From Branchiostoma lanceolatum (Eukaryota; Chordata; Leptocardii; Amphioxiformes; Branchiostomatidae): a DNA stretch of 64,000 nucleotides. The position numbers were made by a program, and so were the translations under genes. Under the pieces are notes generated by a model. The model saw only the letters and a program-made list of their open reading frames with translations, ran no database searches and was not told the DNA's origin. Where the stretch lies: assembly GCF_035083965.1 (NCBI RefSeq), contig NC_089731.1:9212501-9276500 (forward strand), written 5' to 3'. The first letter of the stretch is position 1; each line of letters starts with the position of its first letter. This document shows positions 55,387-64,000 of the stretch, one piece after another.

Positions 55387-56026
55387 GAAGACCATTGCCC
55401 CCCCACGCTCATACAGTGGACGATCCCAGGTGGGTCAGGGGTCACTACACCATCGTGTTGTGAATGTGAAGAGCCAGTCAGATCGTGTCGATGATGAAAA
55501 CTTTTCCAGTGCTTCGTTCTGACTCTCACCATCTCTAAAAACACTTGCTGCAAACTAAAAGGAAGCCATGATTGCCATTAATAACAATTGACGGACAATG
55601 GGCGTTAAATATTCCTTCTCTTTCCCCTTGCGTGCCAGTAGATCGGCGTGAAATGGCGCTTTGGGAAAGACCAACTTTACTATATATATAGTGGGCATTG
55701 ACCTCGCTAGAAATCTGCCTGTCGTTGAGAGCCCCCCCCCCACACACACACACACGCTTTCACCACAAAACAATGTTGTGTAATATGCACATTTAAACAT
55801 AGTAAGAGGAAAAGAACTACAGCATATCAGAATTAAGTACCTGTAGTCCAACGTACCATCTGAACGTAACCAAATTTTAAAGTTCGTAGAGAGGTACTAT
55901 GCCCCCTCCGATCCCAAGTGCAACGCCTACTCACTACTCACAGCAAATGAACTATATCTGTAACCAAGGCGGTTGAATAGAGACCTCGTTACCGCAGTAA
56001 TATTCTCAAAGCAGAGGTTTCGGTCG

Positions 56027-59000
56027 AGTAGATTATGAGTGTCCGGGATTTTTAACGTTAAGGGAGAGAAACGTTACAAATCCCGGACACTCCTAACGTT
56101 ACTTACTAGACCGAAACCTCTGCTTGGAGTTGGAGAATTATAAGTGTAACACACGGCGATTTAACGTTAGATGTCGAAAGGTCACGCGTCATCGTAATTT
56201 CACCGTTCAAATAAACTTGAAGCACCCTAATAAGTTTACTTATTTCTTGCCCCATGTGACAAGATCATACTCATGGTTATGGTTGTATATGAATGGGTTA
56301 GGGTAGGGCTGATAGGATCGTGGACACCATATCAATAGTTACCAAATAATTCTTATTGACAAAAACGCACGGTCGATAATGCAAAAGTCTTGTTCACGGG
56401 GACATCCTGTCTATAGCCCCGGCCATGAATAAAATGGAATGTTATGGAAATGCTATCATGTCCAAACGGGATTAGTCAATACGTATACCTCTAGAGGAGC
56501 AATCTGTTACAAGTAGTCTGTTGTCCATGTATGACCTTTCATCACTAGCTCGTGCGATATGCTGAAAGGACTAAAAACCGTGACCAACTTGACCTTCTGT
56601 CATGGTAGGATTATCCTGCGAGACAGGTCAGTTTATTTCAGGTCGAGAATCTGAAATAACAGAGAAACAAAATCCATACACAATGTATAAAAGAGGAGCT
56701 AGCAAGTACGAGAAGGATACCCCCTTACTGATCCCGTCAAGTACACCGTCTACTCATATGATATATCTATATAAATAGTCTCTACTACTGACAGTGTCAA
56801 GTTTGGGGTCTCTTGAACTTTAATATCATAATTTAAAAAAAGAGCCAAGCCGGTTCCGTCCGTATTACTGTCACGGTTGTAGCAACAGTAAATACCTATG
56901 ACACACGGCGACGTCGAACGGTCACGTAACACCATGGTAGCGTACCATTAAACGCGTCATCGTAATGTTACCTTTATGAAAAAATACCCTGATACTTTTA
57001 GGGAAGGACGCAGTTCACATTCACAACACCAATGGAATCATGCCTCGGAGCGGTTGGAATTATGCCTCGGAGCGTTTGGAATCAGGCCTCGGAGCGGTTA
57101 GAAATGAGTTGAGGAAGCTGTCTCGAATTGTCGTTTTGGTCTTTGGTACGGATATACCAAGGAGGGTAAATACCTTGGATATACCAAGGACATTACGACG
57201 TTGCTACTTAGATGTTTTGTTGATTTTTATGTTTACCTTCACAGAAGTAAACATATTCTTAAGTATCCCCATCGTCGGTATGAGTTTAACACTGCACTTT
57301 GGTTGTCCCTTGACTATATTTAAACCTCCTTGTTTTCGTCCAGCGTGCTGAATACGAAGTTTATGCATAGAGCGCTAGCTGTCGTCTGTGTGAAACACGG
57401 ATTGATGTATAGTTATTCGATTTTTGCATTACCAAGAAAATTTGAACATAAGCAACGGCTACGTTCGATGCAAGGTCACAGATTAGTGGTGGCTATTACA
57501 TAAAAACACATACAACAAACGTCATGCAAAATTGATTTTTGCCCTGAGACTTATAGGGGAATTGCATGCAAAACACACACACACAGACAAAACGTGGGAC
57601 TTGAGAACTTTATTTCGCGATTAAACTGACTGAACAAACAAGATATGCCGCAGCGTAGAATGCCCTCCCCCTTGTAACGTTACCTTATGTCATGGTCATT
57701 CCGTTCACCATGAGATACTACATGTACAGCGGTGGGCAACGTCAGTCCCGCTACACAAGTGGAGGTCGGACAGCGCCGTCAGGGTAAATGTACACACAAG
57801 GAGGTTCTCCGTATAACCTCCTTTATACAGGTCGGATAAATGTTTGATAAGGTACGTGGTCGGCTTGCACATGATAAGTCGGCGCGACGTAAATGTTGCA
57901 AGTAATCTTTTGAAGTTCGCATGTTGATTACGATTGACACGCTTTTGATGTGCGTGGGGGTGGGAATCATCGCAAAGCAACGTAAATGTAGATTTTTTTC
58001 ATTGCTTGTTTTTAAAAAAAATCTTCGAAAAAAATAATGATAAAAAGAAGACAATACTGGACTATGAAAAAATGATCCTGCGGTTCAAAACATGTCTGGA
58101 TCTTTTTTTGCCCTGGATTGACTTGAATAACATGAAAGATTGTCTGCGTACTTTTAGGATTACATGTACATGCGGTATTGTGCAGACTGCAGAGGTCAGT
58201 ATGATTGGCAACTGCGGGACGTTTTCGATATTAATTTGTCAATTTTTGCGATCATGATAACCAGCGATAAATAGCGATTTGTGTGAAATAAAGTCTTTGC
58301 CGTCTTTGCCGGCTTCAAGAAGTTGGACTAAAACATCCCTAGTTGGACCTTTGATGTAGCAACCCGTCGTCAATGTCAACATGCATTTGATTGAAAAGCA
58401 ACACGTGGCGTATTAAAACGGCCGCTAAGGTGCCGCGCGCCTACATCGCGCATGGCATCAGTAAAAAATTACGCACGGCAAAAATTTCATCAGCAGAGTA
58501 GAATTGAAGTTTTTTTTCACGAGTGTAATCCTTCTCTTTACCTAAAGTCTTCTCAAGATTGCATTACATATGACTTAAAATCCTTTGCTTTTGAATTGCA
58601 GACGTCACAAAAATACGAAATGCACATACTCATACTTTTCCTACGTACCCAAGAACTACGAATGATTTCCTACTCTCGGTCTTTACACGGGAAATGACAA
58701 ATGGAATGTACCCACTCGTTTTTCGGCGTGCACAACGTTAGGGCCCTGTCACACTTGTGCGTATATTCATTGAAGTGAGTTGCACATCAACATCTTTTTT
58801 GTGTGTTTTTGTTTAAGTAAGTTTGAGGGGAAGAAGTTGTTTTTCACTTTGACCTACCGTTGTACAGCCTAGTTATCGAACCAAAGAAATTACTTCTTCG
58901 GCTGCAAACTTAACCTAAACCAAACATGTTGATACGCCACTACTGCGGACTTAATTTACGTAAAAGTATGACCGGGGCTTCAACTCGCTATTTATCGCTA

Positions 59001-59066
59001 CGCCTCCGTGTCTTCGACGAACATTACCCAAGTTCACCTGTTTGTGCAACTATAGGCCATTCTTTG
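56027..59066 (+). repeat. Giant inverted repeat, left arm (at least 3,040 bp)
   Basis: Every base from 56027 to 59066 pairs with 120027 minus its coordinate in the right arm. Several stretches compared directly (near 56124, 56750, 57040, 58006, 58452 and 59040) are the same on the opposite strand, with one substitution found near 58015. There are no net insertions or deletions. The arm holds no recognised gene. The left limit cannot be seen because the right arm reaches the window edge first. Confidence 0.95.
58742..58980 (-). mobile_element. MITE copy in the left arm
   Basis: It begins GGGCCCTGTCACACTTGTGC and ends GTATGACCGGGGC, with the interior GTTAAGTTTGCAGCCGAAGA in reverse orientation, as in 48023-48269. 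Its mirror copy is 61047-61285. Confidence 0.75.
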
Positions 59067-60960
59067 TCTTCATTGGAATAGAGTTATTTTCTCTCGGGTT
59101 TGGCAAGAATTGCTCTCCAATCAACTTTAAAAAAATCTACTTGTCAGATCCCGCGGCGATCATGAGTGTAGTTTAAAGTATCGTGGGAACAGTTGGATTC
59201 GTTGCGCAGTTTGTTTCTTTGGGCGGGGCCTGTGTCGGATGGTAGTTTTCGTTGTACATGAATTTCATGAATTAGAAAGCATTCGTGAGGAGATGATACA
59301 CTTTTATGGAGGCATGGCATCGTGCACTATTAATGAAGTTTTACCTAACGTTCTGAATTCGTAGTGACTAAACATATCTTCTGCGCCAAAGCGCACTCCA
59401 TAACACACAGTAACGCCCAACCACCCCTATATCACAATGGCCCGCTCCCAAGTTATTCTCACCAACCTACGCATGCGCAGATGGAATAACTCTTCTTGCG
59501 CATATCAGACGGTCTCTTTTGCCCTTTGTGTTCCGAGGAAGAAAGACTCCACAACTGAACTCTCAGGTAAGGACTTAGCGTAGCATCGTCCACTTTTTAT
59601 GCTGTTGTTTAAGTTTTATCTAAGGCTCTTTATTCGTAGTGCCTACTTAATGTTGCCAGGCCCAGTTAGGTTATTAACTTTATGCCTCTCGATGCACTTT
59701 TCTACCGCATTTCAATATTTTCCATGGTTTTGAATAGCTGATATATTGCTTAAAGAATGTCAATTTGAAATGTCCAGGAATTACTATGAGAAGTCTGTAT
59801 TTCTATCAGCAATCCTTACAAGTGAAGTGGTACAAACGATCGGTCAGTTCACCTGTTGCTCTATCTATATCTCAGTATAGGGACCGATGTTTCTGAATAG
59901 GAAGCAAGCGGATTGCCCGACTTCTGTATGCATATGGCAGTGATGGATCCCATTAGTCGGGGATGGCTAAGAGTAGCACTCTTTAATCTTAACTATCTTG
60001 GAAGAACCGTATCTTGTCTGGTTGTAAGGAGAATCGCCCTCCCATTTATATTAGATATTGTTCTACGTGTCAGATCCCGTGGCCATCACGAGTGTATTCT
60101 GAAGTATCGTGGGAAGAGTTGGATTTGTGACGCAGTTTGCTTCTTGGGGCGGGGTCTGTGTCGGACGGTGTTTTTCGTTTTATTACAGTGATTATAAAAC
60201 ATACAAAGAGCAACATTTACTGTTATGATTGACGCAAAACATGACAATTTGAATATTGCAATACATTGGTGACAAGTGACAGAATATCTATGCTAGTGAC
60301 ACATGTAACGTTAAGATAAATGAATATTATCAGAAACACACATTTTGTGAGTTTGAACACTATTTGCATAATTGATGAGGCATTTCTGCAACAACTTTGA
60401 TATTTAAAACATATGTAATCTAAAAATAGGAAATAATATAGAAACTTCTTTGCATATCTAATCAGCAAAGTCTGCACTAGTGTCCGTAATTCGGCTACAT
60501 GAAATTGTCGGTGGTTACAGTGTCCGTGCTAATGCCAGGGTCACATTTCCAAGCCGGGGCCCGAACGGGCTGTTTGAGAAAACAAAGAATAAAAGCTGCA
60601 TATCAAGAATATACACATGTACATAACGTATGATAAGGAATAATTCTTAAAAGTTTTTTTTTGTGTTTTGTTGTCTTTTATACCATAGTTTTCGTTCCCG
60701 CAAGCTGCTCGGCCGGGCCCCTGGTTGGAAATGTGACCCTAGCATAAGTTGTTTGCATCCATCCCGAAATCTCATGTTGAAATCCATCTGCAGGGGGATG
60801 AGATATTTATTCAATAGCACGGTGCACACGTCTTTCAATGTTAAGTTGTTGTCAAACGTTCCACGGACAACAGAAGTGTTCATTCAATTATATACATAAG
60901 CCTTCTTCTTACTATCTTTCAACGCAACTCTACACCATGTTTCTTCTCCGGCGCCCTCTC
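59067..60960. other. Asymmetric spacer of the giant palindrome
   Basis: Not self-complementary. It contains two diverged direct repeats (59107-59253 and 60031-60179, by eye about 85% alike in the 110-bp core starting TCAGATCCCG). Between them lies a possible first exon, 59513-59566, with a pyrimidine-rich CTCTTTTGCCCTTTG start and a GTAAGG donor. Short frames show no domain. Confidence 0.6.
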
Positions 60961-63900
60961 CAAAGAATGGCCTATAGTTGCACAAACAGGTGAACTTGGG
61001 TAATGTTCGTCGAAGACACGGAGGCGTAGCGATAAATAGCGAGTTGAAGCCCCGGTCATACTTTTACGTAAATTAAGTCCGCAGTAGTGGCGTATCAACA
61101 TGTTTGGTTTAGGTTAAGTTTGCAGCCGAAGAAGTAATTTCTTTGGTTCGATAACTAGGCTGTACAACGGTAGGTCAAAGTGAAAAACAACTTCTTCCCC
61201 TCAAACTTACTTAAACAAAAACACACAAAAAAGATGTTGATGTGCAACTCACTTCAATGAATATACGCACAAGTGTGACAGGGCCCTAACGTTGTGCACG
61301 CCGAAAAACGAGTGGGTACATTCCATTTGTCATTTCCCGTGTAAAGACCGAGAGTAGGAAATCATTCGTAGTTCTTGGGTACGTAGGAAAAGTATGAGTA
61401 TGTGCATTTCGTATTTTTGTGACGTCTGCAATTCAAAAGCAAAGGATTTTAAGTCATATGTAATGCAATCTTGAGAAGACTTTAGGTAAAGAGAAGGATT
61501 ACACTCGTGAAAAAAAACTTCAATTCTACTCTGCTGATGAAATTTTTGCCGTGCGTAATTTTTTACTGATGCCATGCGCGATGTAGGCGCGCGGCACCTT
61601 AGCGGCCGTTTTAATACGCCACGTGTTGCTTTTCAATCAAATGCATGTTGACATTGACGACGGGTTGCTACATCAAAGGTCCAACTAGGGATGTTTTAGT
61701 CCAACTTCTTGAAGCCGGCAAAGACGGCAAAGACTTTATTTCACACAAATCGCTATTTATCGCTGGTTATCATGATCGCAAAAATTGACAAATTAATATC
61801 GAAAACGTCCCGCAGTTGCCAATCATACTGACCTCTGCAGTCTGCACAATACCGCATGTACATGTAATCCTAAAAGTACGCAGACAATCTTTCATGTTAT
61901 TCAAGTCAATCCAGGGCAAAAAAAGATCCAGACATGTTTTGAACCGCAGGATCATTTTTTCATAGTCCAGTATTGTCTTCTTTTTATCATTATTTTTTTC
62001 GAAGATTTTTTTTTAAAACAAGCAATGAAAAAAATCTACATTTACGTTGCTTTGCGATGATTCCCACCCCCACGCACATCAAAAGCGTGTCAATCGTAAT
62101 CAACATGCGAACTTCAAAAGATTACTTGCAACATTTACGTCGCGCCGACTTATCATGTGCAAGCCGACCACGTACCTTATCAAACATTTATCCGACCTGT
62201 ATAAAGGAGGTTATACGGAGAACCTCCTTGTGTGTACATTTACCCTGACGGCGCTGTCCGACCTCCACTTGTGTAGCGGGACTGACGTTGCCCACCGCTG
62301 TACATGTAGTATCTCATGGTGAACGGAATGACCATGACATAAGGTAACGTTACAAGGGGGAGGGCATTCTACGCTGCGGCATATCTTGTTTGTTCAGTCA
62401 GTTTAATCGCGAAATAAAGTTCTCAAGTCCCACGTTTTGTCTGTGTGTGTGTGTTTTGCATGCAATTCCCCTATAAGTCTCAGGGCAAAAATCAATTTTG
62501 CATGACGTTTGTTGTATGTGTTTTTATGTAATAGCCACCACTAATCTGTGACCTTGCATCGAACGTAGCCGTTGCTTATGTTCAAATTTTCTTGGTAATG
62601 CAAAAATCGAATAACTATACATCAATCCGTGTTTCACACAGACGACAGCTAGCGCTCTATGCATAAACTTCGTATTCAGCACGCTGGACGAAAACAAGGA
62701 GGTTTAAATATAGTCAAGGGACAACCAAAGTGCAGTGTTAAACTCATACCGACGATGGGGATACTTAAGAATATGTTTACTTCTGTGAAGGTAAACATAA
62801 AAATCAACAAAACATCTAAGTAGCAACGTCGTAATGTCCTTGGTATATCCAAGGTATTTACCCTCCTTGGTATATCCGTACCAAAGACCAAAACGACAAT
62901 TCGAGACAGCTTCCTCAACTCATTTCTAACCGCTCCGAGGCCTGATTCCAAACGCTCCGAGGCATAATTCCAACCGCTCCGAGGCATGATTCCATTGGTG
63001 TTGTGAATGTGAACTGCGTCCTTCCCTAAAAGTATCAGGGTATTTTTTCATAAAGGTAACATTACGATGACGCGTTTAATGGTACGCTACCATGGTGTTA
63101 CGTGACCGTTCGACGTCGCCGTGTGTCATAGGTATTTACTGTTGCTACAACCGTGACAGTAATACGGACGGAACCGGCTTGGCTCTTTTTTTAAATTATG
63201 ATATTAAAGTTCAAGAGACCCCAAACTTGACACTGTCAGTAGTAGAGACTATTTATATAGATATATCATATGAGTAGACGGTGTACTTGACGGGATCAGT
63301 AAGGGGGTATCCTTCTCGTACTTGCTAGCTCCTCTTTTATACATTGTGTATGGATTTTGTTTCTCTGTTATTTCAGATTCTCGACCTGAAATAAACTGAC
63401 CTGTCTCGCAGGATAATCCTACCATGACAGAAGGTCAAGTTGGTCACGGTTTTTAGTCCTTTCAGCATATCGCACGAGCTAGTGATGAAAGGTCATACAT
63501 GGACAACAGACTACTTGTAACAGATTGCTCCTCTAGAGGTATACGTATTGACTAATCCCGTTTGGACATGATAGCATTTCCATAACATTCCATTTTATTC
63601 ATGGCCGGGGCTATAGACAGGATGTCCCCGTGAACAAGACTTTTGCATTATCGACCGTGCGTTTTTGTCAATAAGAATTATTTGGTAACTATTGATATGG
63701 TGTCCACGATCCTATCAGCCCTACCCTAACCCATTCATATACAACCATAACCATGAGTATGATCTTGTCACATGGGGCAAGAAATAAGTAAACTTATTAG
63801 GGTGCTTCAAGTTTATTTGAACGGTGAAATTACGATGACGCGTGACCTTTCGACATCTAACGTTAAATCGCCGTGTGTTACACTTATAATTCTCCAACTC

Positions 63901-64000
63901 CAAGCAGAGGTTTCGGTCTAGTAAGTAACGTTAGGAGTGTCCGGGATTTGTAACGTTTCTCTCCCTTAACGTTAAAAATCCCGGACACTCATAATCTACT
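60961..64000 (-). repeat. Giant inverted repeat, right arm (continues past the window)
   Basis: This is the reverse complement of 56027-59066, inner edge at CAAAGAATGGCC (60961). At 64000 it is still matching, inside a small nested palindrome (mirror of about 56010-56125, with GTGTCCGGGATTT and AAATCCCGGACAC). Confidence 0.95.

Larger units (their letters stand above)
53017..56026. other. Repeat-rich stretch without a recognised gene
   Basis: Apart from the satellites and palindromes listed, no coding signal is seen. The segment about 55135-55270 is an inverted relative of 57040-57165 inside the left arm of the giant palindrome. Confidence 0.5.

Noticed and set aside
56124..63903. Pairs of identical hypothetical proteins on opposite strands
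   Set aside because: Each pair is the same non-coding sequence seen in both arms of the giant palindrome; identity comes from the duplication, not from coding constraint.

Overview
The window is metazoan genomic DNA: short exons with GT/AG introns, long introns and abundant short inverted-repeat transposons. Gene content (an IL-1-receptor-like Ig/TIR receptor, selenoprotein K, GPR157, GAPDH, an SLC45-type sugar transporter, and a TPR/nucleotidyltransferase gene of a kind expanded in lancelets) and the repeat style suggest an amphioxus (Branchiostoma). That assignment is inference; no search was run.

Layout. 1-403 is the tail of a gene that starts before the window. 404-8126 has no recognised gene but holds a perfect 69-bp-arm palindrome and other repeats. 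8127-14452 (+) is an 11-exon receptor of 721 codons: signal peptide, IL-1R-like Ig domains, one transmembrane helix, a farnesoic-acid-O-methyltransferase-like (FA) domain on the cytoplasmic side, then a TIR domain. The FA module is a symmetric phase 1-1 exon pair. 16131-19848 (+) is selenoprotein K, with an in-frame UGA (Sec) codon and a recognisable SECIS in the 3' UTR. 20349-23290 is packed with MITEs and a tandem repeat. 23303-25263 (-) is GPR157.

27299-31005 is a Ngaro-type tyrosine-recombinase retrotransposon (minus strand: RT-RNase H, then recombinase) with split direct repeats in A1...B1A2...B2 order; it has apparently lost its 5' part. 31636-37870 (+) is a complete GAPDH gene. Its exon 9 is present as two tandem 98-nt versions that cannot both be used without breaking the frame. 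39840-43911 (-) is an SLC45A1/A4-like proton/sugar symporter with a probable non-coding first exon near 47.6 kb. 49687-53016 (+) is a TPR-repeat gene ending in a nucleotidyltransferase core, incomplete or broken as it stands.

53.0-56.0 kb is minisatellites and small palindromes. 56027-64000 is a giant inverted repeat: two arms of at least 3,040 bp, collinear without net indels and almost identical, around an asymmetric 1.9-kb spacer; the right arm runs off the window.

The genes do not form a pathway; they are independent neighbours. The observations most worth following are the TM-FA-TIR receptor architecture, the mutually exclusive GAPDH exons, and the large palindrome. All exon models were built by hand and checked by adding exon lengths and phases; each complete gene closes to a whole number of codons.
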